Below the pieces are notes generated by a model, which searched no databases, was not told where the DNA came from, and saw only the letters and a program-made list of their open reading frames with translations. Made by a program: the position numbers and the translations under genes. A stretch of DNA of 64,000 bases from Thereva unica (taxonomy: Eukaryota > Arthropoda > Insecta > Diptera > Therevidae), in assembly GCA_949987705.1 (NCBI GenBank), contig OX465281.1:157804393-157868392 (forward strand), written 5' to 3'. This document shows, in pieces, positions 1 through 8,926 of this stretch; the first letter of the stretch is position 1, and the number at the start of each line of letters is the position of its first letter.

Positions 1-190
1 TAAAAATTTTGATCTAACTTTCATTTGGTTTTGCCGTAATGGGTTTGACAGCTTGATAGACCTCCGTCTCCAAGGTCTAAACTATGTCTGTAGCAAATTT
101 CATCAAAATCGGTTTAGTGGTTTAGGCGTGAAAGCGTAACAGACAGACAGACAGACAGAGTTACTTTCGCATTTATTATATTAGTAAGGA
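1..190 (-). mobile_element. Helitron 5' end (family B), truncated by window edge
   Basis: Read on the minus strand this starts TCCTTACTAATATTATAAA at 190, followed by a (CTGT)n run and a conserved segment ending in the left edge. The same 5' sequence begins the Helitron at 32600 on the plus strand. Helitron 5' ends start with TC and insert after an A; the base before TC on the minus strand is A. The body and 3' end lie outside the window. Confidence 0.7.
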
Positions 191-254
191 TATTGTTTTT
201 TTTTTCAATATTTGAATAAAGTAAAATTTACTTGGAATTAAAAAAGGAAGAATT

Positions 255-690
255 GAGGTGTTAGATAATATTTTGTCATTTACAGAAAATTGCCTGAAAT
301 TTAAAAACTAAAGGGTGGTTCCATGACTTGTTTTATGGTACTAAATTAGATAATTTTACCTTCAAGTAGGAGATGGGCGGTTTGTTTTTTACATTGAACT
401 GCATAATGACATTTTCCCATGTACCCAAAATTACTTAGAATTTAAAAATTAAAGGGTTTGATTTGAAAGAGGGTAGTTCCATGACCTGATTTATGATATT
501 ACATTATATAAGTTTACCTGTAAGTAAACAATGGGCGATTTGTTGTTTACATTGGGCTGTTTAATGGTATTTTTCCATTTACCGAATATTACCCGCAAAA
601 TTAAAATAAAAGGGTGGGTTTGTTCGGAATTGTTTTTCCCATTTATAGGACTTGCCTAAAATCACTTAAATAGCTTAGTTTTAAAAATTC
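255..690. repeat. Degenerate ~159-bp tandem repeat
   Basis: Two full copies and partial flanking copies of a ~159-bp unit. The phrase TTCCATGAC recurs near 318 and 477, each followed by a match that runs through a TGGGCG block and a TTTTTCCCAT-like block. No coding capacity is seen. It may be the interior of an unclassified element. Confidence 0.55.
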
Positions 691-1535
691 CATATCAGTT
701 GATTTTAAAATTTCAAACGTTGCTAGTGATTGTAATTGTTTGTGTAGTTTTTTAAAAAAAAACTATTTTAGCCTATTTAATACCACCTGCTTCACAACCT
801 GAAAGTTTAAACTATGTACCTAAATTACATCATTAGAAAGTAATAAAAAATTCTCCTTCCACGTTTCCGCCTAAAATATCTATCATCAATATTTCCAGCT
901 TGAACCCTCAGAATGTTTTAATTCAAATTTTATCTGACCAAAAACTTTAACTAAAAACTTTCCCTGAAATTAATTTAATACTTTACTTTTACTTTGGCTC
1001 CTGTTTTTCCTCCGGCTCCGGAATTTTATAGTTTTTAATACTATGTTAAATTCCTCTGGGATAAATATAAACATTTCACTAAAAAATAAACTTGAAGTAC
1101 CTCCAAAAGCTTAAATTAATCGTCACATTGAGTTGCTAAATAGAGACAAAATTTTTTTATTGTTGACTGTTTTTGTTTGATTTTATTACAATAAGTCTTT
1201 TTTATGCCCCATAATTGGTAAATTTCTTTTTTGCCATTTTATAATAAAATGCATTAAAAAAAATCACGAATTCAATTTAAAAATAACCGCCACGAACAAA
1301 TTGTCAATTTGCAGGCAGACAGCAGTTCAAAGCAAAAAATGTGTACTAAATCAGCTCGTCATGGTTGGTACCACTGGGCGACCAGCGGCAGAATTCGAAA
1401 TAGCTCGAATTTGTCCGCGCGACAAGTCGCCTCCGCGCCTTTGTGGTTGCATATATGGTGGTGCGTGTATTTTAATGGATTTTGCCGCCACGGACACCGC
1501 CTCCGCGACAAAATTCGCGCCAATCTGTTTGTACC
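691..1535. other. Non-coding interval, no recognised feature
   Basis: 691-1290 is AT-rich with no supported gene. 1300-1535 is distinctly GC-richer, with two overlapping open frames of 84 codons that show no recognisable domain or composition. The GC-rich part contains two similar CCGCCTCCGCG-type phrases (near 1428 and 1495) and abuts the left end of the Harbinger element. I do not call a gene here. Confidence 0.4.
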
Positions 1536-1564
1536 TTATGTTGGAGCTGCGATAAACGAGTAGA
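1536..1564 (+). repeat. Left terminal inverted repeat of Harbinger element
   Basis: 29 nt identical to the reverse complement of 5536-5564. The outer bases beyond this block differ from the right end, so the true terminus may lie 10-15 bp further left with a small insertion. Confidence 0.75.
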
Positions 1565-1733
1565 GCGGCGATACTAGCGGAGAGGAGATAATGCGAAAAA
1601 GGTTTTCAATAGGGCTGTTTATATTGGAGCAAAGCGGTGACTCACGCTTTGGTCGCGACCAACGACAAGAGCTGCAATAAAGCTTTGGTCGATTTTCTCC
1701 GCTAGTATCGTTAGTATGCAAGCAAGATTTAAG

Positions 1734-2632
1734 ATGGATGTTGACTGGTTAATAAGTCAAGTTTTTTTGAGGCCCTCATTGTGGGACAAACTCGACAACA
1801 ACCATCATAACAGATATGTGTTGGACAAGCTATGGATTGAAGTAGCACAACAATTTGAAAGCAAACGTAAGATTATAAGTATGTAATAAAACTTTGTTGG
1901 AAAAGGCATATACTAATTTTATAATGGATGTTGTTATATAATTTTTGCCAAGTCTCTAGATATTTTATTGTGTGTGTGGTACAGGGTATTTTCATTTTAT
2001 TTATTTTAATTTTTCCGGCAAGTATAGTGCGGAGTAAATGGAAAAATTTACTAGACAAATTTTGGACTACCTTAGCATCTCTTCCAAAGCATAAATCTGG
2101 TTATGCTGCAAAAGTCAGTGGCTACAAAGGTGAATGGAGCCACTTCAAAAAGCTCTTTTTTTTAAAGGATCAATTCACCCCACGAAAATCTAGTGGAAAT
2201 TTTGGGGAAATATATACTGGACCAATTCTTGATGAGTCCGATGGAGATGATAATGCCTATCAGGAGCCACCGGATTCTTTTACTGAGCAAAATATTTGTG
2301 CATCTCCAGAAGATACAAATATTGTTACCTCACCACCTTTTCGAAGTTCTATGATGGAGGATGATGAAGACCTTAGTTTCTTTAAAAGCTTACTACCGCA
2401 CGTTAGAAAACTTTCGGCTTTTGATAAATTAGAATACCGTATGAAAGTTATGAAAATAACGCAAGAGTTCACGAAACCCAAGGAAAGGAACGCTTCCACA
2501 TCCAAAAATGGACCTGATGACTATAGGTTAGTGTCCGGTACCCATGGAATACCCACGACAACATTTTATTATGAAAATGTTGAGGGGAATTTACAATTGT
2601 CCGAACAACAGTCATTTGGAAATGCGGAATAG
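1734..2632 (+). CDS. MADF (Myb/SANT-like) DNA-binding protein of Harbinger element, two exons
   Basis: Exon 1 (about 1734-1878) encodes an MADF N-terminal half (WLISQVFLRPSLWDKLDNNH then LWIEVAQQF). Exon 2 (2028-2632) opens with RSKWKNLLDKFW, the MADF signature, then SGYKGEWSHFKKLFFLKDQF, an acidic linker and a BESS-like tail (DEDLSFFKSLLPHVRKLSAFDKLEYRMKV, quoted here only by its ends: DEDLSFFKSLLPHV, LEYRMKV). The donor at 1879 (GTATGT) and acceptor AG at 2026-2027 join in frame and give the usual MADF spacing; an alternative donor at 1867 gives a shorter loop. In PIF/Harbinger elements this partner helps the transposase enter the nucleus and bind the ends. The reading frame looks intact. 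Upstream in-frame ATG at 1716 is also possible. A polyadenylation signal AATAAA follows near 2680. Confidence 0.8.
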
Positions 2633-3660
2633 TAGATTTACTACGATCAACTACTTTTTTTGTTGATTTTTGCTGTCTGAAATAAAATGTTTTATATTTT
2701 TATTATTTGATGAATTAAACTATTTTTTTTTAAATTTCTATTTTATTTTTTTTGTAGGCAAAATCATGTACAAATTTTATAATGAATTTTTGCAAAGATA
2801 TATTTTAAATAGGTCTCGAATATTTTTCGCTGAATTGTTTGGTCTCCCATTAGAAACATGATTTGGTATGGCTCTGGGTATTGAGGTTGTTACTTGGCTT
2901 AGGTTATGCTCCATACCTTCTCTTATATATGATTCGATTATAATATTATGCAATAAGCAAATACACTTCACACTATGATCAGCTGCATCTACTGTCGTTT
3001 GAATTGCTGTGCCCAAGATTCTCCACTTAGCATACATAATACCAAAAGCGCATTCTACCGTTCTTCGTGCTCTAGATAATCTAGAATTAAAGTATGCTTT
3101 GTGAGAATCTAAATTATTTCTTTTGTAAGGTGTCAACAAATTCGGTAGAAGTGGATAAGCTTCGTCACCTAACATAACATACGGTGATGTAATATTAGAA
3201 TTCGGCAAAGCACGGTCTTCAGGAATTCGTAGTTGGCCATCCATCAATTTAAAAAACAGACCTGAAGATCTAAATGTTCCCCGTCACTCTGTTTTCAGTA
3301 TCCGCCCCCCTCAATGTTGATAAACTTATAAGCATCAACAAATCCTTGTAACACAATGGAAAAATACTGTTTGTAGTTAAAGAACATGGAACCAGGGTTA
3401 GGAGGACAAATGATTCTGATATGTTTGCTGTCTATATTGCCAATGCAGTTAGGAAAATTCCAATTTTTATAAAAATCGTAAGAAATTTTCTTAAAATCTT
3501 CTTCGTCTGGAATTTTCATGTGCAACGGTTGAAGTACTTCCCATATAACCGTCACGACTTCTCTAATAATTTTTGAAACTGTTGCAACCCCCATACGAAA
3601 CGAAAATGCCAAGCTTCTAAATGACTGCCCTGTAGATAAATACCTGAAAATAAAAGATAT

Positions 3661-3760
3661 TTTATGGTGTGTGTATTACAGGGTATTTTAATTATATATT
3701 CTTCTTTTTCCAATCATACTCACAGTAAATGGAAAACTTTACGTGACAAGACAAGACAAG
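3661..3760 (+). repeat. Duplicated fragment of the MADF gene intron/exon-2 junction
   Basis: This stretch in the transposase intron closely matches 1963-2062 of the same element, including GTGTGTATTACAGGGTATTTT-like sequence, the splice acceptor region and AGTAAATGGAAAA of exon 2. It has the same orientation as the MADF gene and lies immediately before the Helitron start at 3766. It has no coding role that I can see. Confidence 0.65.
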
Positions 3761-3765
3761 CGAAA

Positions 3766-5057
3766 TCTATAATATAAAAATAAGTCGGGTTTTCCTTCCT
3801 GACGCTATAATTCCAGAACGAACGATCCGATTTCCACGGTTTTGCATTCGTTGGAAAGGTCTCGGGCTCCGAGAGGTTTATAGCAAAAAAATTTCAACAG
3901 AAAAGCAGGCCTTTGGTCCATAACAGCCATCTCAAGAGGGCGTATTACCATTTTCTTTACAGCCCCTCGACATGGATATCAAATGAAAGGGTATGGTAAG
4001 TAGAACACCAAAAGGAATATGGTATACTCAATATATCGTTTGGTCAATGGCAGTTATCTCAAGAGAGCAGATGACCAATTTCTTCACAACCCCTTCGAAA
4101 TGGATATCCAATGAAAGTGTATGATAAGTAGAACAATATAAGCAATATAGTATACTCAATATGTCGCTTGGTCCATAGCGGCCACCTCAAGAATGCGGAT
4201 TACCATTTTCTTCACAACACCTTCGACATGGATATCAAATGAGAGAGTATGATAAGTAGAACACATAAGCAATATAGTATACTCAATATATCGTTTGGTC
4301 CATGTCGGTCATCTCAAGAGGGAGGATGATCATTTTCTTCACTACCCGCTCGACATTGGTATCAAATGAAAGGGCATTATAAGAAGAATGCCATAGACTA
4401 TGTCTTTAGATTCATGGCGGCCATCTCAAGAGGGCGGATTACCATTTTTTTCACAGCACCCGAGACATGGGTATCAAATGAAAGGCTATGTAAAGTAGAA
4501 CACCATAAGCAATATAGTATACTCAATTTATAATTTGGTCCATGGCGGCCATCTCCAAAGGGCAGTTTACCATTTTCTTCACAACCCCTTCTAGATGGGT
4601 ATCAAATGAAAGAGTAAGATAAGTAGAACAATATAAGCAATATAGTATACTCAATATATCGTTTGGTCCATAGCGGCCATCCCGAGAAGGCGGATTACCA
4701 TTTTCTTCACAACCCCTACGACATGGGTATCAAATGAAAGAGTATGAGAAGTAGAACACCACAACCAATATAGTATACTCAATATATCGTTTGGTACATG
4801 GCGGTCATCTCAAGAGGGCGGATTACCATTTTCTTCCCAACCCCTTCGAGATGGGTAGCAAATGAGAGAGTATGATAAGTAGAACACCATAGGCAATATA
4901 GTATCTATACTCAATATCATTTGGTCCATGGCGGTCATCTCCCAAAATCAATTTTCCCAGATTTGTTCTTTTTTCACTGTAGCTTTTTGCTATCGCAAAC
5001 TGTGTCCCCATAATATTATTTTATTGAAAGGCGTTGCAACGCACGCGGGTTTTTGCT
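3766..5057 (+). mobile_element. Non-autonomous Helitron (family A) inside transposase intron
   Basis: Starts TCTATAATATAAAAATAAG and ends ...GCGGGTTTTTGCTAG, followed by T; it is preceded by A. Helitrons begin TC, end CTRR and insert between A and T without target duplication. The 3' hairpin is the 12-base palindrome GCGTTGCAACGC at 5031-5042, about 15 bases before CTAG, as expected. The 1292-bp element has no transposase and is mostly a ~127-bp tandem array. Its last ~30 bp are nearly the same as in the family B Helitron at 32600-37762 although the 5' ends differ. Confidence 0.85.
3900..4960. repeat. ~127-bp tandem array inside Helitron A
   Basis: About eight copies of a unit containing ACCATTTTCTTCAC, ATGGGTATCAAATGAAAG and GTATACTCAATATATCG. 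The ACCATTTTCTTC block recurs near 3947, 4073, 4202, 4329, 4441, 4569, 4697 and 4825, mostly 126-129 bp apart with one 112-bp unit. Copies differ by scattered substitutions and small indels. Confidence 0.85.
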
Positions 5058-5535
5058 AGTATAATAATAAATAAAAACTACATATGTAGATATATGTATG
5101 TACCTACCGAAGTGCTACAATTAATCGTTCTTCCTGTAAAATTGGCCTTCCGTGACAATTGCACCACTTTTTCTGGAGTTTTTCAAAAATGCTTATTAGT
5201 ATATAATCGAAGGTTGCTATTTCCATTCTCATATATTGTGCAAATTTTGTGGGATGCTGTCTTAAATCTTTATAAAGGTGATGGTATTCACCGAATATAT
5301 TCATTTCTTAATTGATAGGATGGACACTGTATTCGCGCTCCCCAATTTCAAGCAAATGATAATTCGTAGCACTTGAAAAAAGTAAGACTTCTTCGTCGGA
5401 ATCACTCATATTTTCACCTTTCTGTTTGCGCTTTGGTCAGATACTGGTTAGAACTGCTTTATTCTCAGCTCCAACGTGAACACCCCATCTGCACAGCACT
5501 ACTCACAGCTTTTGTCACAGCTCTTGTCGCAGATA

Positions 5536-5564
5536 TCTACTCGTTTATCGCAGCTCCAACATAA
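5536..5564 (-). repeat. Right terminal inverted repeat of Harbinger element
   Basis: 29 nt identical to the reverse complement of 1536-1564. Beyond it the sequence continues ACAGACCC then TTAG, consistent with a terminus of GGGTCTGT type followed by a TAA/TTA target, as expected for the superfamily. Confidence 0.75.
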
Positions 5565-5598
5565 ACAGACCCTTAGTAATCACGGCATTCAGAAACAA

Positions 5599-5765
5599 GG
5601 TAATGTAAAAGACTGTATACCGTATATACGGTATTTTAGTGCTGATGTCACGTGGGGGACACTTCCCATAAAAAATCGAAGCTGTTGTTGTTTCAGCATT
5701 TCGGCTGACGTCACCAGGCGCCCATTTTTTACGGTATTCGAAGCTGCCGTCGCTTTTACATTACC
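5599..5765. mobile_element. Possible 167-bp MITE
   Basis: GGTAATGTAAAAG at 5599-5611 is the perfect inverse of CTTTTACATTACC at 5753-5765. The interior contains a GTATACCG/CGGTAT palindrome and two TGACGTCA-like phrases. No target duplication is evident, so this is only a candidate. The rest of 5565-6016 has no recognised feature. Confidence 0.4.
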
Positions 5766-6016
5766 TTCGTTTTCTGTATACCGTTCATAATAATGATAAT
5801 CCCAGTGCCCATGAAGAATGGAAATTGAAATGCTTGCCCTCCATTTCCTCCACCCCTTCGCCCATATCCTCGGTTGCGTTGCGTTGCGAATTCCTCAAAA
5901 TTTACTCTCATAATATTTTTCAAAGTAAAACTTCAACATTTTTTGTGAATAACTTAAAAATTACGACTTCTAGAGTAATTTGGGTGGAATATCAAGTATC
6001 TCGCGACTGTGCGCCG

Positions 6017-6055
6017 CACAGTGGGGCGAACATACTGTTTCGCTGGCCAAAATTC
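6017..6055 (+). promoter_or_regulatory. Transib terminus with recombination-signal-like layout
   Basis: CACAGTG (6017-6023), then exactly 23 bases (6024-6046), then CCAAAATTC (6047-6055). The heptamer is identical to the vertebrate V(D)J signal heptamer. The nonamer position matches the ACAAAAACC consensus at six of nine bases. Transib ends are the accepted ancestors of these signals; the 23-base spacing is seen here directly, but binding is inference. Confidence 0.6.
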
Positions 6056-6345
6056 GAGAAGTTGATGAATTCTTTTGAAACTTGGTATTATATGGTTTTT
6101 GGGGTCACTGATTACGAATCTGATATCAGATTTACAAAATTCAAAATGGCGGGCCGGAAGTGACATACTTTTTTGCGGAAAATTTGTGTTTGAAGTTCTT
6201 AATATAGTGAATTCTGAGGAATGATTACAAAGAATTATACTGAAATACAAGTTGATGTACATTTATTATGATAATCATTTACAACAAGACTGTACATAAT
6301 AATTTATACCATTTATAACATCTAACATGTACCTTACAATTATTT

Positions 6346-7869
6346 TTAAACGGCGAAATCATAATCGTCATCACTTGATTCTTCTTCAATATTGAAGTCT
6401 CTTGATTTTATTTGTAAATTAGCCACAGGAAGTAACAGACTGACAACTTCATCAGGCAATGGTCTACCATCTGATACCTTCAATTTTTCAAAACTGGCAA
6501 TTAACGGATCCGAAAAAGCAAGAAGACGATGAAACATGTCGTACATAGTTTTCTCCCGTAACATTTTCTTGCAAAATTTTCGCGATACCGACGCATGTAT
6601 TTCTTGCGCATCCTCGGATAATTGACCAATGGGTAATGGAGCCCTCTCAATAATGTCAGCTCCGTGCATCAATACAATGTGCATCGACGTTGGCATTGAG
6701 TACCATGAATACAACTGTACGTATGACTTTGCAACGTCCAAACAATATTTTTTTAAATTCCCAACATCAATAGCAAAACCGCACGATATAGTTTGTAAAA
6801 TTATTTTACAACTTGCTATTAATTGCTTGCTCATCAATATTGAGAATTTTAGCTGCCAAAGGAACGTCTTTAAAAAAGCGCCGAGCAGTATTCCCATCAT
6901 TGGTATTACCTGAACCCTGCTTTGGAGCATCTATATTGAGCCCTAAAGTTTTTCTGAATTTATTTTGAATATGAGCCTTTCGATCAAAAACTCGTTTTTT
7001 ATCTACAGCAGAACGAGCCTGCCATTTTCCAGTGCCAACGAGTCTGCCATTTTCCACTTTATACGCTAAATGCAGCAACCACTCCATAAATCGAATCCAG
7101 GCATGCAATGAAGCAATTCCAAAAGTGAAATACTCTGCATTACATGCTGTAGTACTAACAAGATATAAATTATTGAAATCTTTTGACGTTAAACTACAAA
7201 TATAACATCTTTGTGCAGAAACGGTATTGGTAATAGCATTTCTAACCTTTCCGTCTATCATCGTTAAAGACAATTTGTAATAAACTTCAATAGTTCTATT
7301 GCGAAAAACAGTATGGAAGGAACGAAGATTAGAAATTTGTTATTCAACGCACTCTCTTTCCAATACTGTTGATTGTACTGTTTCTTTTTGGAACTGTAAG
7401 TGGAATGGTCTGCAGTAACGTGTTGATGACGGCTTTGGATTATTCCAAATAATAATATCTTCATCAGATGGAGTGTTGAACGATCTAAGTCTCAGTGGTA
7501 CAACTGAGGTAAATAAAATATTAGCATCAGAGCTTTCAGTATCCGCAAATTTTTTTTGTACTGTTGAGCAGATGAACCGTCAACGCCCCATTTGAGATTC
7601 AATTTCAAATTTTCAGTTAATTCTTCATTAAAAGATTCTATTACTTTCGCTTGTGCTTCTAATAATCGCGATGTAGTGTGGTCAAGAAGAGCCTGCAAAG
7701 AAACTATAGCGCTTGTTTGAGTAACGCAGATTAAATTTTCGGGTGGATAACATCGCTTTTTAGCTGCCTGAATTTTATAGTACCTGGTAAAAACAGAGGC
7801 GCCTCTGTTATCATTTACTTCTTCCCGTATACTATTACAAGGATCGCGCGACAGTTTTCCTTTTATCAT
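6346..7869 (-). pseudogene. Transib / RAG1-like transposase, C-terminal catalytic part, broken
   Basis: The minus strand reads from about 7869 (MIKGKLSRDPCNSIREEV) through KRCYPPENLICVTQTSA and LLDHTTSRLL to KWGVDGSSAQQYKK. After a frameshift near 7547 it continues ADTESSDANILFTSVVPL, KPSSTRYCRPFHLQF, a TAA at 7340-7342, then TMIDGKVRNAIT, a C-x2-C pair (RCYICSLT) and GNTNDGNTARRFF. A second frameshift near 6815 leads to ADIIERAPLPIGQLSEDAQE and an acidic tail DDDYDFAV. Order and spacing match the RAG1 core, including its EIIERDGSIG...SEGNE region. By that alignment the DDE residues are Asp at 7579-7581, Asp at 7253-7255 and Glu at 6613-6615, all present. The N-terminal part is absent. Product would cut DNA at the element ends. 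Confidence 0.75.
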
Positions 7870-8086
7870 TAAATTGAGACCACTGTTATATATATTTTTT
7901 TTTATTTATCTCACCTTGTTTCTTTATAAATTTCTTATTTATCCATAAACAAACACAAAAATCGCTGTTTCTTTTTATTAATTCCTTTAATTATTAAACG
8001 TTAAAGATTTCTACTCAGATATAATAATTTAATCACTTAAGCACGAGTTGTTTTTTAATTTTCCTATTATAACCATAAACAAACAC
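7870..8086. other. AT-rich interval, no gene
   Basis: Runs of TTATTTATTAAACG-type sequence precede the duplicated unit that starts near 8087. Nothing coding is seen. These short TTTATTAAACGCTAA units recur throughout 7900-8700. Confidence 0.5.
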
Positions 8087-8794
8087 AAAAATCGTTGTTT
8101 CCTTTTTATTAATTCCATTTTTTTTATTAAACGCTACATAATTCCTTTATTTATTAAACGGTAAGATTGCTTTTATTTATTAAACGCTAAAGATTTCTTT
8201 TATTTATTAAACGTCACATAATTTCTTATTTTAACGATAAACAAACACAAAAATCGTTGTTTCCTTTTTATCAATTCCTTTTTTTATTAAACACTAAATA
8301 ATTCCTTTATTTATTAAACGCTAAGATTTCTTCTATTTATTAAACACTAAAGATTTCTTTTATTTTTAACTAGCATAAAACCCGCGTGCCTTGCAACGCC
8401 TTTAAAAACTGTTTATTATATGCAATGTTTTCCTTAAAAAAAACCAATCGCTGTTTCCTTTTTATCAATTTCTTTTTTTATTAAAAGCTAAATAATTCCT
8501 TTATTTATTAAACGCTAAGATTGCTTTTATTTATTAAATACTAAAGATTTCTTTGATTTATTAAACGTCACATAATTTCTTATTTTAACCATAAACAAAC
8601 ACAAAAATCGTTGTTTCCTTTTTATCAATTCCTTTTTTTATTAAACACTAAATAATTCCTTTATTTATTAAACGCTAAGATTTCTTCTATTTATTAAACA
8701 CTAAAGATTTCTTTTATTTTTAACTAGCATAAAACCCGCGTGCCTTGCAACGCCTTTAAAAACTGTTTATTATATGCAATGTTTTCCTTAAAAA
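8087..8794. repeat. 354-bp tandem duplication containing a Helitron 3' end
   Basis: 8087-8440 and 8441-8794 are near-identical; the ACTAGCATAAAACCCGCG block falls at about 8369 and 8723, exactly 354 bp apart. Each unit holds AT-rich TTATTAAACGCTAA repeats followed by the terminal ~75 bp of a minus-strand Helitron. Confidence 0.8.
8370..8440 (-). mobile_element. Helitron 3' terminus, first tandem copy
   Basis: On the minus strand the sequence ends ...GCAAGGCACGCGGGTTTTATGCTAG then T, matching the 3' end of the family B Helitron at 37762. Only the terminal ~70 bp are present in this copy. Confidence 0.7.
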
Positions 8795-8926
8795 AAACCA
8801 ACAAAAAAGTCAGCTGTTATTATCCCTAAAAAGGGTTTATTATAGTGCATTTTTTTAATAAATATGGTAAACAAATTGCTGCGAATATCACCTCTGCTCA
8901 ACAAATCTGCAAGTTTTGAAGCAGAG
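8724..8926 (-). mobile_element. Helitron B deletion derivative, truncated by RTE element
   Basis: From the CTAG end at 8724 this matches the reverse complement of 37690-37762 and then jumps, at an A/T run, to the reverse complement of about 36745-36880. It therefore lacks the helicase segment present in the larger copy. Similarity stops at GAAGCAGAG near 8926, where the RTE-type element begins. Confidence 0.7.

Larger units (their letters stand above)
2777..5409 (-). pseudogene. Harbinger (HARBI1-like, DDE_4) transposase, broken, two exons
   Basis: Exon 1 runs 5409-5108, starting MSDSDEEVLLF and ending EERLIVALR. It splices at GTAGGT (5107) to exon 2 at 3643 (acceptor TTTATTTTCAG), which restores LR-YLSTGQSFRSLAFSFR, the family's conserved block. 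Exon 2 carries the first acidic residue in IDSKHIRI, the second in GDEAYPLLPN and the third in RRTVECAFGIMYAKW, so the DDE triad is still readable. Lesions: in-frame TAA at 5308-5310, TGA at 3295-3297, and a one-base deletion in a C run near 3279-3282 (restoring it joins DG to TFRSSG). The intron (3644-5107) holds a Helitron. The normal product would cut and rejoin the element at its ends. Confidence 0.85.
1536..5564. mobile_element. PIF/Harbinger DNA transposon (inactive)
   Basis: A 29-bp perfect inverted repeat (1536-1564 and 5536-5564, core GTTGGAGCTGCGATAAACG) bounds two convergent genes: a MADF-domain protein on the plus strand and a DDE_4/HARBI1-type transposase on the minus strand. PIF/Harbinger elements characteristically carry this pair. 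A second, weaker related pair lies inside (GGGCTGTTTATATTGGAGC near 1611; its counterpart ends near 5488), so the subterminal regions are repetitive. The expected 3-bp target duplication cannot be fixed: the right flank reads CCCTTAG and the left end is diverged beyond the repeat. The transposase carries stops and a frameshift. Confidence 0.85.
6017..7869 (-). mobile_element. Transib-type (RAG1-related) DNA transposon, one end only
   Basis: The left boundary is a CACAGTG heptamer at 6017-6023, matching the Transib terminal pattern CACWRTG. The minus-strand transposase remnant at 6346-7869 lies inside it. The five bases before the heptamer are GC-rich (CGCCG), as is usual for Transib 5-bp targets. 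No matching right terminus was found before the Helitron-derived AT-rich repeats that begin near 7900, so the element is truncated on its promoter side. Confidence 0.75.

Noticed and set aside
1301..1563. Two overlapping 84-codon frames
   Set aside because: They overlap each other in a GC-rich patch, run into the Harbinger inverted repeat and have no recognisable content.
7881..7887. CACTGTT as the second Transib end
   Set aside because: One mismatch to the heptamer, no A-rich block at the right spacing, and it would cut off the transposase at its first codons.
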